A stretch of 64,000 nt of DNA, from contig JAIQFE010000009.1 of NCBI GenBank assembly GCA_020073445.1, positions 102,745 through 166,744 on the forward strand. Reading direction: 5' to 3'. This DNA comes from Terriglobia bacterium (GTDB taxonomy: Bacteria > Acidobacteriota > Terriglobia > Bryobacterales > Bryobacteraceae). A program made the translations under genes and the position numbers. Of the stretch, positions 33,810-42,368 are shown piece after piece (the first letter of the stretch is position 1; each line of letters begins with the position of its first letter). The notes under the pieces are model-generated. The model ran no database searches. It was not told the origin of the DNA and was given only the letters and a program-made list of their open reading frames with translations.

Positions 33810-35232
33810 CAGCGGCGCCGAGCAGGCACAGCCACGCGAACCAGTCGCCGAAACGCACGTAGGGCGTCAGTTCCGTCATCGAGTTATATCCGAACACCGC
33901 CGAAGTTTGCGTGTAAAGCGGCAAACGAGCGATCTCCCGCCCGGCCGGGTCGATCATGGCCGTAATGCCGTCGTTAGTGGCGCGCAGAATCCAGCGGTGA
34001 TTCTCCGCAGCCCGCATTCGCACCAGCTCCAGATGCTGTTCGCGCGCCGCGCTGTGCCCGAAGTAGCCGTCGTTCGAAAGATTCACCAGCACATTCGCGC
34101 CTGATTTCGTGAACTGGCGGACCAGATCGGGAAAGGCTGATTCGTAGCAGATGAACGCGCCGATCCTGTGCCCGTCCAGCGGAAACGTCACGATGCGCGT
34201 GCCGGGAACGAAATCGCCGATTTCATGCGTGATGCGATTCACCCAGCCAAACGCATCCGGCACATACTCGCCGAACGGGACCAGGTGGATCTTGTCGTAA
34301 CGTTCCGCCGACATCTCCCCGTTCTTCTCGAATAAGAATGCCGAGTTGAGCGGATCGCCGGTCGGAGTTCGGCCCACGCCGCCCATCAGGACAGGAGTGC
34401 CCGCGTCGCGTGCGAGATCGCCCATGTATTTGCGGAAAGAATCGGTGGTTGGATAGAACGGCGCCGGAGCCTCCGGCCAGACGATCAGCGGCGCGTTGGC
34501 AGGTTCGGACAGCAGGACCATACGCTGTTCGAGTAGGGCCAGCGTTTCGGGAGTCCAATCAGCCTCGGTGTCGATGTTCGGCTGCACCACGCGCACTCGT
34601 TCGGTTCCGGCGTGCGGCGGAGGCAGTTCCGGCAGCAAGGGCAGGACCGCGAACGCAGCTAGCCAGGTGTAATGGGTTAAGGGCCGTTTCAGAAACGCGA
34701 GCGCAATCGCGCAGCTGATCATTGCCAGGACGAACGACAATCCCCAGACGCCAGTGATTGGGGCAAGCCGCGGCAGCAGAGGCATGTCGATACCGGCGTT
34801 GCCCAGATCGAGCCACGCGAATCCCAGGCCGACCCACGCCAGGCCGATGGTCCCGTGCGCATATTCGACGGCGGTCCACAGCGCAGCTGTGCCGGGAATC
34901 GCCCAAGGCCTGCGCATCACATTGCCTACCAACGCTGCGAAAGTGGCTGTGTACAGACCCTTGAGCACGGCGAACAGCGTAAACGTGCCCCATCCGCCCC
35001 AGCGCCCCATGCCGCCGTGCACCTCAAGAACGAACTGGATCCAGGAGCACACCGCGAACCAGAACACGAATCCCGAAGCCCAGCCCAGGACGAATCGGTG
35101 CTTCCAGGAATCTTCCCGCGCGCATGCGACCAGCAGCGGAGCCAACGCGACCGGCGCGAGCAAGGTGAAGTTGAAGTTCGGGAAAATCAGGACCAGCAGA
35201 ACGCCCGACAGCAGTGAGAGCGCCAGATTCAC
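33772..35232 (-). CDS. lnt: Apolipoprotein N-acyltransferase
   Basis: An inner-membrane enzyme adding the third acyl chain to lipoproteins. The 486-residue protein has five or more N-terminal transmembrane helices (1-180) and a periplasmic nitrilase domain with Glu in IVWPEAPAPF, Lys in YDKIHLVPFGEYVPD, and Cys in GAFICYESAFPDL. The final transmembrane helix (FAWLCLLGAAVNCVVL) is at the C-terminus. The start is GTG at 35230-35232, overlapping the lipA stop (GTGA). Confidence 0.94.
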   Translation of the reverse strand: MNLALSLLSGVLLVLIFPNFNFTLLAPVALAPLLVACAREDSWKHRFVLGWASGFVFWFAVCSWIQFVLEVHGGMGRWGGWGTFTLFAVLKGLYTATFAALVGNVMRRPWAIPGTAALWTAVEYAHGTIGLAWVGLGFAWLDLGNAGIDMPLLPRLAPITGVWGLSFVLAMISCAIALAFLKRPLTHYTWLAAFAVLPLLPELPPPHAGTERVRVVQPNIDTEADWTPETLALLEQRMVLLSEPANAPLIVWPEAPAPFYPTTDSFRKYMGDLARDAGTPVLMGGVGRTPTGDPLNSAFLFEKNGEMSAERYDKIHLVPFGEYVPDAFGWVNRITHEIGDFVPGTRIVTFPLDGHRIGAFICYESAFPDLVRQFTKSGANVLVNLSNDGYFGHSAAREQHLELVRMRAAENHRWILRATNDGITAMIDPAGREIARLPLYTQTSAVFGYNSMTELTPYVRFGDWFAWLCLLGAAVNCVVLRARRRP

Positions 35233-36131
35233 GCGGGGGCATTGCTCCCGATATCGCTCCCGATATGGTCCGCCATATACGAACTGCGTACCAGAGGTCC
35301 GCTGAACACCGTTTTGAAACCGAGCGAAAGTCCAAAATCGCGATACGCATCAAACTGCGCGGGCGGAACAAACTCTGCCACCGGCAGATTTCGGCGCGTC
35401 GGCTGCAGATACTGTCCCAGGGTGACGATGTCGACATCCGCGGCGAGCAGATCGCGCATGAGCTGATGGACTTCTTCCCTAGTCTCGCCGAGACCGAGCA
35501 TCGCGCCCGACTTTACAACAGCGTCCGCACGGTGGCGTTTTGCAAACTGCAGCACGTCCAGCGATTGCCTGTAGTCCGCCTGAGGCCGCACCCGCTTGTA
35601 CAGTCGCGAAACGGTCTCCATGTTGTGGTTGAAGATGTGAGGACCTGCGTCGAGCACCCGGGCCACCCCTGTGAGGTCGCCCTGGAAATCGGGAGTCAGA
35701 ACCTCCACACGTGCGTCAGGAAGCGCAGTGCGAACTGCGCGCACCGTCATAGAAAAATGTTCGGATCCGCCGTCGAGAAGATCGTCCCGATTCACGCTAG
35801 TGACGACGACATGGCGCAGCCGCATGTCCGCCGCCATGCGGGCCACATTCGCGGGCTCATCCGGATCGAGCGCGCCCGGATGCCGGCTCTTGGGAACCGA
35901 GCAGAATCCGCAGCCACGGGTGCACAGATTTCCCAGGATCATGAATGTCGCGGTGCCGCGATGGAAACATTCATGCATGTTGGGGCAGCGTGCCGATTCG
36001 CACACCGTATGCAGATTCAGCCTGCGCAGCTCAGCCTTCAGCTGGTGGACGGCGTCAAAATGCGTATGCGGTTTGCGTAGCCATTCGGGCAAACGCGGCG
36101 CGGCAGGGGTTAGTTGAATCAGCGCGTCCAT
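35229..36131 (-). CDS. lipA: Lipoyl synthase (radical SAM)
   Basis: Inserts two sulfurs into octanoyl groups on lipoyl-dependent enzymes. The 300-residue protein has both cluster motifs: the auxiliary cluster CESARCPNMHEC and the radical-SAM CTRGCGFC, plus the family segment TATFMILGNLCTRG. The C-terminal cluster-ligating Ser-region PLVRSSYMADHI supplies the conserved RSSY. It is followed directly by lnt with stop/start overlap; lipB is not in the window. A paired inverted repeat (36144-36202) separates it from the SPOR gene. Confidence 0.96.
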   Translation of the reverse strand: MDALIQLTPAAPRLPEWLRKPHTHFDAVHQLKAELRRLNLHTVCESARCPNMHECFHRGTATFMILGNLCTRGCGFCSVPKSRHPGALDPDEPANVARMAADMRLRHVVVTSVNRDDLLDGGSEHFSMTVRAVRTALPDARVEVLTPDFQGDLTGVARVLDAGPHIFNHNMETVSRLYKRVRPQADYRQSLDVLQFAKRHRADAVVKSGAMLGLGETREEVHQLMRDLLAADVDIVTLGQYLQPTRRNLPVAEFVPPAQFDAYRDFGLSLGFKTVFSGPLVRSSYMADHIGSDIGSNAPA

Positions 36132-36143
36132 GAGCTAACCCGG

Positions 36144-36202
36144 CCGCTCACTGGCGTTCGCGGTTCAGTCGGCAGCACCGAACCACGAGCGTTAGCGAGT
36201 GG
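36144..36202. repeat. Second inverted pair of the GAGCCGCGA-type repeat
   Basis: CCGCTCACTGGCGTTCGCGG then TTC (36144-36166) faces GAACCACGAGCGTTAGCGAG then TGG (36180-36202) across a 13-bp loop. The arms are 23 bp each, like those at 22764-22824, and share GA(G/A)CC-CGA...(G)AG-GG. It fills most of the gap between the SPOR gene (stop 36207) and the lipA start (36131), both on the minus strand. Confidence 0.7.
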
Positions 36203-36206
36203 CCTC

Positions 36207-36857
36207 TCAAAACGTTCTCTTCACAGCGTCTTTACCCGGGAAGCTCGCCTCTTGGAGAGCGGCGCGAGTTTTGCCGATGTCCGCTTCGGAGATCGGCCCG
36301 ACCAGAACTCGAAATATGCCCGGCTTCTCGGGGATTTCGGCTGCGATGGCGGAAAACTTCTTCTTACGCAGAAGCTCGACCATGATCTCGGCTTTGTCGT
36401 GGTCGATCGCCGAGAGCTGCAGGTAGGTACGTCCGGATTCGGGCTGGTCGGAGGCCACGACGCGCGCAGGCGCCTTTACAGGTGCGGCCGCCACGGGCAC
36501 AGGAGCGGGCACCGGTTTGGTCGCCGGACCCTGCTGCGAAGCGGTTCCCTTGGGCTGCGACGCGGTTTCCGTGGACTGAGAATCGGTCTCCTTGGGCACA
36601 TCTGCCGGCGGTGTTGCTTCGCGCGTTGTTTCCCGGGCCGTCTCGCGCTTCGCGGACGAAGATGTGTCCGTGTCCGCCGGCTTCGCATCGGACCCGCGCG
36701 AGGCCACTTCCGGCGCACCCACCGGCGAAGAGTTCCGGCCCACGATGTAGCCCATCGCAAAGAACACGCCCAGCAGAATCACCACGATGAAAAACACGCT
36801 CATCAGCTGGCGGTTGCCGAGAATCAGTTCAAACTCGCCGTCGTCGTTCCTGGGCAC
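36207..36857 (-). CDS. Membrane-anchored SPOR-domain protein
   Basis: A 216-residue protein with a cytoplasmic N-terminus, one transmembrane helix (about 20-40, LMSVFFIVVILLGVFFAMGY), a Pro/Ala/Thr-rich linker (about 45-135), and a C-terminal SPOR domain (RTYLQLSAIDHDKAEIMVEL ... GIFRVLVGPI) that binds denuded septal peptidoglycan glycans. It likely acts in cell division or wall remodelling. The start is GTG at 36855-36857, directly abutting the slipin stop (TAAGTG), so the two are co-translated. Confidence 0.9.
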   Translation of the reverse strand: MPRNDDGEFELILGNRQLMSVFFIVVILLGVFFAMGYIVGRNSSPVGAPEVASRGSDAKPADTDTSSSAKRETARETTREATPPADVPKETDSQSTETASQPKGTASQQGPATKPVPAPVPVAAAPVKAPARVVASDQPESGRTYLQLSAIDHDKAEIMVELLRKKKFSAIAAEIPEKPGIFRVLVGPISEADIGKTRAALQEASFPGKDAVKRTF

Positions 36858-37628
36858 TTAGGCTTCCTTGTTGTATTTGTCCAACAGCTTCGTTACTGAC
36901 GAGAGTATATCCATGGGTACCGGAAACACAACTGTCGTGTTCTTCTCCGCGCCGATTTCGACCAGCGTTTGCAGGTATCGCAGCTGGATGGACACCGGTT
37001 GGCGCGCCATCATCTCCGCGGCTTTTTCGAGATTTACCGCGGCGGCCATTTCGCCCTCGGCGTGGATAATCTTGGCGCGGCGCTCGCGTTCGGCTTCGGC
37101 CTGGCGCGCGATAGCCCGGATCATCTGCTCGGGCAGGTCTACCTGCTTCACCTCCACCATGGTAACCTTCATGCCCCACGGCCCGGTGTGCTGATCGAGC
37201 ACGCTTTGCAGCCGGATATTGAGTTTCTCGCGCTGGCTCAGCAGTTCGTCCAATTCCGTCTCACCGAGTACACTGCGGAGCGTGGTCTGCGCCAGTTGCG
37301 ATGTGGCGTACAGATAGTTGGCGACTTCGATGACCGCTTTCGTGGGCTCGACGATGCGGAAATAGATCACCGCATTGACTTTTACCGTGACGTTATCGCG
37401 CGTGACCACATCCTGCGCCGGGACCTCCATGGCCTCCACGCGCAGGGACATGCGCACCATCCGGTCGATCGGAGAGAAGACCAGGACTACGCCCGGGCCC
37501 TTGGGCTGCGACAGCACGCGCCCAAGCCGGAAGACCACGCCACGCTCGTACTCCGCCAAAATCTTGATGCTGGACAGCAGGTACAGAGCGATTACGACGA
37601 TCGGGATAAGCGCGGGCAGATCCATCAC
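36858..37628 (-). CDS. SPFH/stomatin-like slipin
   Basis: A 256-residue band-7 protein: an N-terminal membrane anchor ([15 protein letters not shown]), then [13 protein letters not shown], the SPFH core [19 protein letters not shown] and the helical [20 protein letters not shown] that drives oligomerisation. Such proteins form membrane microdomain cages, usually with an NfeD or HflC-like partner. No NfeD gene is adjacent here; the next gene is a SPOR-domain protein. Confidence 0.93.
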   Translation of the reverse strand: MMDLPALIPIVVIALYLLSSIKILAEYERGVVFRLGRVLSQPKGPGVVLVFSPIDRMVRMSLRVEAMEVPAQDVVTRDNVTVKVNAVIYFRIVEPTKAVIEVANYLYATSQLAQTTLRSVLGETELDELLSQREKLNIRLQSVLDQHTGPWGMKVTMVEVKQVDLPEQMIRAIARQAEAERERRAKIIHAEGEMAAAVNLEKAAEMMARQPVSIQLRYLQTLVEIGAEKNTTVVFPVPMDILSSVTKLLDKYNKEA

Positions 37629-37687
37629 ACACTCCTGTCGGATATACTACGCCATCCAGCGAGTGCGGCGCGGAACTGCCGCGGCTA

Positions 37688-39451
37688 TCAGTTCGGCGTA
37701 TACAGATTCGTCATGCGAAACGTGCGGTAGAGAATCGCGTTCGCCTTGGCTTCGTAGACGATGTGGCCCGCGCCATCCACCTCGATCGAGTACGCGACTC
37801 CTTTGCCCTCAGGCACGAATCCGGCATCGAAGTGGTAGTTGTGATCCGGAAGGAGTTGGGCGGAACCGACTGCGAGAGAGAAGACCCCGAGATCCGCGTT
37901 CAGGATGAAGGACGCGATGCGGTTCTGTTCGTCCAGCTTGAAAACCTGGCCCCGGCTGTGACCGCCGATGCTGGCGACACGGGTGTTGCCGTCGTCGAAA
38001 ACCAGCAGCGCGGAAGGATCGGACAACTCGAAGTTCCCGTCGTGTTGATGCGAGAACCAAGGCCATGGGTCCGTCGAATTGATCTGGAAATCGCCGTCCT
38101 TGCCCAGACGCCAGATTACGTGGCCGTCTCCCGTTCCATTTCGATAACTCACCTTGATCAGCCAATCCTGGTGACGGCTGGAATAGAGCAGTTCCCCGTC
38201 CGGTGTTTGCTGAAGCGCGTTGCCATGAGTCCAGTCGTTGGCGGCTTTCGCCAGGTAAAAGGGAGCGCAGGCGCTGACCGGTCCGCAGGTTTCGCCGAGC
38301 ACCGCCGTCCGCGTGACATCCAGATGATCGAACGCGTCCCAGGTCCAGACGACGTTCAGATTGCTATCCAATACAACGATCATGTCCCCCAGCACATCCA
38401 CCGGTCCAGGGCCCTGGACGTCGGTGAGTATTTGCTCCACCCCGGCCAGCGCGGCGATCCTGCCGTCCGGCAGCGTCCTGGCTTCGTGGTGGAAGCCGGT
38501 GATGGGCCGCCGGCCCATTGCGGCCAGCTGCTCATTCACGCGGGCTGCATTCGTCTCGAGAACGGTCATGCCCACCAGGTCGAACTTGCGGATGACCTGC
38601 TGTGACACGTCTAACTGCTGGCTCTCGATGACGCCCCAGAAATAGCCGCCGTCTTCGGCCCTGGTGACCGTGTAAATTCCATTATTCGTGTACCAGACCA
38701 CGTTTCCCTCCAGGTCGTGGGCGACAGAACCATTTAGGGAACTGCCCAGAAGGATCGGGCTCGATATCTGTGTCGCCGGCGGCTGAAGAACAGTCTCTGT
38801 GAACAGGCCTGTGGCCTGCTGGCCCATTCCGAAAAGGATGTCTGGACCAGTGGTAAGTTGCCCCCTGGCATCAATGATGTGCCGGGCGGTGTACGCTGTG
38901 TTGGAACGTAGTCCGGCCAGGTAAAAATTTATGCTGCGCCCCGCTTGGCACTCTTTGAAGGGCGTCTCCTGGATGGCCCCCTCCCACGCTTGGAACTGCA
39001 CTTTCATCCGGGATCCGCCCGGGCAGAGAGCGCTGTAGAGAAATACCAGCGGATGGGAGGTCGGGCTGATTACAGGGCCGGCGGAACCCACCCGGGATAG
39101 CATTTGGTAAACACTCGACGTTGCGGCCAACTCTCCCGTCTGCCGGTTCTTCGCGGACACCTCTACCTCGTAAAGGCCCTCGTGATCGGCCGCAGTCCAG
39201 TCCAGGGACGCGAGCGGACCGTAGTCCCGAATCACCGTGTAGTCGCCGCCGCCCTCCCTTACCCGAAACCGATACCAAATCGTGCCGGCCGGCGAATCGG
39301 GGACCGAAGCATTCCAGGTGATCATCGTTGCAACCGGCGCAGGCGATGGAAGCGATGGCGTCAACGTAACGCTCATCTGAGCCGACGATATCGCAGTCAA
39401 CGCGAATCCAGCGATTCCGACACGTAAGAACTGCAATCCCAAACTGGCCAT
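37688..39451 (-). CDS. Secreted arylsulfate sulfotransferase (ASST)-like protein
   Basis: A PAPS-independent enzyme family that moves sulfate from one phenolic ester to another. The 587-residue protein has a signal peptide (VGIAGFALTAISSA), a beta-sandwich N-terminus (about 25-120), and a beta-propeller with family segments DWTHGNALQQTPDGELLYSS, RHQDWLIKV and PWFSHQHD, which supply the conserved His residues including the likely sulfo-accepting one. It faces a Tat-exported sulfatase across a 431-bp region. Confidence 0.85.
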   Translation of the reverse strand: MASLGLQFLRVGIAGFALTAISSAQMSVTLTPSLPSPAPVATMITWNASVPDSPAGTIWYRFRVREGGGDYTVIRDYGPLASLDWTAADHEGLYEVEVSAKNRQTGELAATSSVYQMLSRVGSAGPVISPTSHPLVFLYSALCPGGSRMKVQFQAWEGAIQETPFKECQAGRSINFYLAGLRSNTAYTARHIIDARGQLTTGPDILFGMGQQATGLFTETVLQPPATQISSPILLGSSLNGSVAHDLEGNVVWYTNNGIYTVTRAEDGGYFWGVIESQQLDVSQQVIRKFDLVGMTVLETNAARVNEQLAAMGRRPITGFHHEARTLPDGRIAALAGVEQILTDVQGPGPVDVLGDMIVVLDSNLNVVWTWDAFDHLDVTRTAVLGETCGPVSACAPFYLAKAANDWTHGNALQQTPDGELLYSSRHQDWLIKVSYRNGTGDGHVIWRLGKDGDFQINSTDPWPWFSHQHDGNFELSDPSALLVFDDGNTRVASIGGHSRGQVFKLDEQNRIASFILNADLGVFSLAVGSAQLLPDHNYHFDAGFVPEGKGVAYSIEVDGAGHIVYEAKANAILYRTFRMTNLYTPN

Positions 39452-39882
39452 TTGTCCCTTTTCCTTTTATGAGCACCTTGGCCATGGATAAGTAGCGGCG
39501 GCAAGGTTATTGGTGGATCTATACCTCTCAATCGACGTTCTTGCTCCTAAACCTTAGTACCGATAACTTGGTTAGGGCATCTGAGGTTCCTTTTGGGGGA
39601 AATCTGGATGCTTATGAATCTAAGGAGGTTGGGAATTTGGCGTTCTGTGGGCCTGGGCTAAGCCACCCAGTTCCCCTATCGAACCTGGGGTTCATCAGCC
39701 AATCCGCGCTCAGTTCCGCATCGGTTTGGTGCCGCAGCTGGTCGGGAACCCGGAGGACCTTCGCTTTGAACCGAAATGATGGTTCAGGAGTCCTGGGTCT
39801 GAATTGAGTTCCTGGGTCTGGCGGAGAGATCACCTTAGTGCTACGATAACGGGGATTCCTAATTGAGGGTCCATGTACTAAG
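39452..39882. other. Long divergent intergenic region between ASST and sulfatase genes
   Basis: A stretch of 431 bp without a convincing gene. Two open frames (39541-39807 plus and 39612-40070 minus) lack family features, codon bias or a ribosome-binding site and the second runs into the sulfatase. A direct repeat, TCCTGGGTCTG, occurs at about 39789 and 39811. It is A+T-richer near 39500-39620, where promoters for both genes are likely. Confidence 0.5.
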
Positions 39883-41274
39883 ATGTTTACCCGACGCCGG
39901 TTCCTTAAGGTTGCCGCGGCGGCGCCTTTCCTGGCTTCCCGGAGCGTGGCCCAGAGTAATCTAAGCAGCCTGCCTTCCCGTCCGAATTTTCTGGTGATAT
40001 TAACCGATGACCTGGGGTTCGGCGACGTTGGATTTACCGGGTCAAGAATCAAGACACCGAATCTGGACAAACTGGCAGCCGCAGGCGCGCAATTCTCCCA
40101 GTTCTATGCCGGAAACCCGGTTTGTTCGCCGTCCCGCGCGGCCTTTCTGACGGGACGTTATCCAACTCGCATGGGAATCCCCGATGTTCTCCATGCCAGC
40201 GATACGAACGGCCTTCCCGAGTCAGAAACGACCATCCCCCAGGTGCTCAAATCGGCCGGATACGTAAGCGCCTGCATCGGCAAATGGCACCTGGGAGCTT
40301 TTCCCCAATTTTTTCCGACCAACCGCGGCTTCGACACGTTTTACGGCGTGCCCTACAGCAACGATATGCGGCCGTTGCCATTGATGCATAACCAAGTCGT
40401 GATGGAACCCGATACCAACAACGACTATCTCACCGAGAAATACACCAGCGCCGCCGTCGAGTTCATCAACGCGAACCAGAACCGCCCGTTTTTTCTCTAT
40501 CTGGCGCATAACGTGCCCCACGTTCCGCTGGGCGCATCTCCGAGATTCCGGGGAAAATCGGAACTCGGGCTTTACGCCGACGTTGTGGAGGAACTCGACT
40601 GGAGCGTCGGACAGGTCATGCAAGCCCTGGACGACTGCGGAATCACGCGCAATACCCTCTCCGTGTTCACCAGCGACAATGGTCCGTGGTTTCAGGGCAG
40701 CGCTGGGCGAATGCGCGGAAGGAAGGGTGAAACCTACGAAGGGGGCGTCCGGGAACCTTTTGTCGCGTACATGCCTGGCGTGATCCAGGCCGGAACGGCT
40801 CCCGCCGGCTTTGGCTCCCTCATGGACCTGCTTCCGACCTTCGCCGGCCTGGCGAACGCCCCTTTGCCCAAGCTTCCGCTCGACGGGATCGACATCTGGC
40901 CGATGATGACTGGCGATAAGAGCTCCCTTGACCGGCAGGCCTTGCTGTATTTCGATTCGTGGAATCTTCAATGCGCGCGCGTGGGCTCATGGAAGCTCCA
41001 CGTAGCCCGCTACAATGCCATCCCCTGGGTGGAAACGCCTGCGGAGGGCCGCGTCAACTTGCCTCTGTCGAAACCGGAACTCTACAACATCGAGTCCGAT
41101 CCCGAGGAAAGCTACGAATGCAGCGATGCCCATCCGGACGTCGTGAAAAACATTCAGGACCAGATCCAGACGGCGCTTCTTTCCTTTCCGGCAAAGGTCC
41201 AGACGGAATGGGCTGCGACCCAAGCCCGGCAGACGCAGCCATTCTCGGTGGGAGCAATACCCGCTCCGAAATAG
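39883..41274 (+). CDS. Tat-exported type I sulfatase
   Basis: A 463-residue arylsulfatase-like enzyme that hydrolyses sulfate esters. The N-terminus carries a twin-arginine signal (RRRFLKVAAAAPFLA). Metal ligands lie in ILTDDLGFGDVG (D42, D43). The catalytic Cys81 is in CSPSRAAFLTGRYPTR, the C-x-P-S-R motif converted to formylglycine, and IGKWHLGAF and VFTSDNGPW are typical of the family. No formylglycine-generating enzyme gene is in the window. The natural substrate (aryl or polysaccharide sulfate) is not evident. Confidence 0.93.
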   Translation: MFTRRRFLKVAAAAPFLASRSVAQSNLSSLPSRPNFLVILTDDLGFGDVGFTGSRIKTPNLDKLAAAGAQFSQFYAGNPVCSPSRAAFLTGRYPTRMGIPDVLHASDTNGLPESETTIPQVLKSAGYVSACIGKWHLGAFPQFFPTNRGFDTFYGVPYSNDMRPLPLMHNQVVMEPDTNNDYLTEKYTSAAVEFINANQNRPFFLYLAHNVPHVPLGASPRFRGKSELGLYADVVEELDWSVGQVMQALDDCGITRNTLSVFTSDNGPWFQGSAGRMRGRKGETYEGGVREPFVAYMPGVIQAGTAPAGFGSLMDLLPTFAGLANAPLPKLPLDGIDIWPMMTGDKSSLDRQALLYFDSWNLQCARVGSWKLHVARYNAIPWVETPAEGRVNLPLSKPELYNIESDPEESYECSDAHPDVVKNIQDQIQTALLSFPAKVQTEWAATQARQTQPFSVGAIPAPK

Positions 41275-41297
41275 CGTCGCTGAGAATTGCCCGGTGT

Positions 41298-42368
41298 CTA
41301 TACCGCGCCTAACTTCCGGCCCACCCGCGTCCAGAAGCTCGATTCGATCTTCGCGCGTGCGGCGCGCGCTTCCGCGAGGTTCTTCTCCAGGTGCTCAATA
41401 TGCCGGGCGGCTTCTGCGTCCTGGGCAGCGGCGCGCTCGAAATCGGCCAGGGCGGTCTCTTTTTCTTTCCTCAGTGCCAAAGCCCATTTCGTTCGCTCTT
41501 CTAATTCCCTCGCAAGAGCCTCGCTCTTCCTGATCGCGTCTCCGTAGGCCCGCGCGATCTCCGCGGCCGGCGGCCGGAAATTCCCTTTTCTGCCGGCGAT
41601 CGGGAGCGACCAGGCTTCGTCGTGGAGAATCCCGAATTCCGGAAAATCCTCCCATCCGATGCGCGTGCTGGTGAAGCCCGCGGCGATGAGTGTCTCCTTG
41701 AGCGATGCCTCCGAGAACGATCGCATTTCCAACGTGGATCCGTCGCCCCCATGGAACGACAGGTTCTCGAAGACCTCGAGCGAGCCATCGCGCCGGCGAT
41801 TCACCAGCACCACTTGGCCTCCGGGCGCCGCCAGCGAATATTGGTACAGGTCGGGAAAGTGTTCGATCGTGCGCCCATCCAGCCGGTATGGCACGGTAGC
41901 CAGCAACAGCCCGTCCGGCTTCAGCAGCTTGTTCAGATTCACGAAAGCCCGCTCCACAGGCGGCGAAACGTGTTCCAAAACCTCGCTCGAAAGGATGAAA
42001 TCGAACCGGCCCGCGTGTTGCGCCAATTGTTCCTGGGACGAATCGGCGATGTCCAGGCGCGGCTCCTGATGATAGAACGTGTTCGTGTAGTCGAATGTTT
42101 GCGCCAGCCGCTCGGCCAGCTCCGGTGGATCGCTCATGCCGAAGCCGCGAATGCCTTTGAGCACGGGGAAATCGGGAAGCGCCAGTTCGATTCCGAATAT
42201 CTCACGCGAAAGCAGCGCGATCAAACTCCGCAGGCGAACCGTGGATTCGCACTTGGGGCAACTCGGCACTTCGCGTCCCGGGGGCGCAGTCGGCCGTTTG
42301 CAAATAGCACCGCAGATATTACAGGTGAAGTTTTCGGAATCGGAAAACGTCAAACGTAGGCCTCCCAT
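41298..42368 (-). CDS. SAM-dependent methyltransferase with zinc ribbon and C-terminal coiled coil
   Basis: A 356-residue protein. The N-terminus has a zinc ribbon (CNIC ... CPKC, residues about 16-40). A class I methyltransferase domain follows (FDFILSSEVLEHVSPPVERA, LLKPDGLLLATVPYRL), then a C-terminal coiled coil (about 270-345, rich in Ala, Glu and Lys). This layout is common in methyltransferases of surface glycan clusters, where the coiled coil may set chain length or anchor complexes. The start overlaps the end of the upstream glycosyltransferase gene by 50 bp. Confidence 0.82.
   Translation of the reverse strand: MGGLRLTFSDSENFTCNICGAICKRPTAPPGREVPSCPKCESTVRLRSLIALLSREIFGIELALPDFPVLKGIRGFGMSDPPELAERLAQTFDYTNTFYHQEPRLDIADSSQEQLAQHAGRFDFILSSEVLEHVSPPVERAFVNLNKLLKPDGLLLATVPYRLDGRTIEHFPDLYQYSLAAPGGQVVLVNRRRDGSLEVFENLSFHGGDGSTLEMRSFSEASLKETLIAAGFTSTRIGWEDFPEFGILHDEAWSLPIAGRKGNFRPPAAEIARAYGDAIRKSEALARELEERTKWALALRKEKETALADFERAAAQDAEAARHIEHLEKNLAEARAARAKIESSFWTRVGRKLGAV

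Noticed and set aside
35214..36080. Open frame of 288 codons opposite lipA
   Set aside because: Complement of a gene with both iron-sulfur motifs intact; the frame has no family features.
39612..40070. Minus-strand frame of 152 codons between the ASST and sulfatase genes
   Set aside because: It runs into the sulfatase coding region, lacks any recognisable motif and has no ribosome-binding site.
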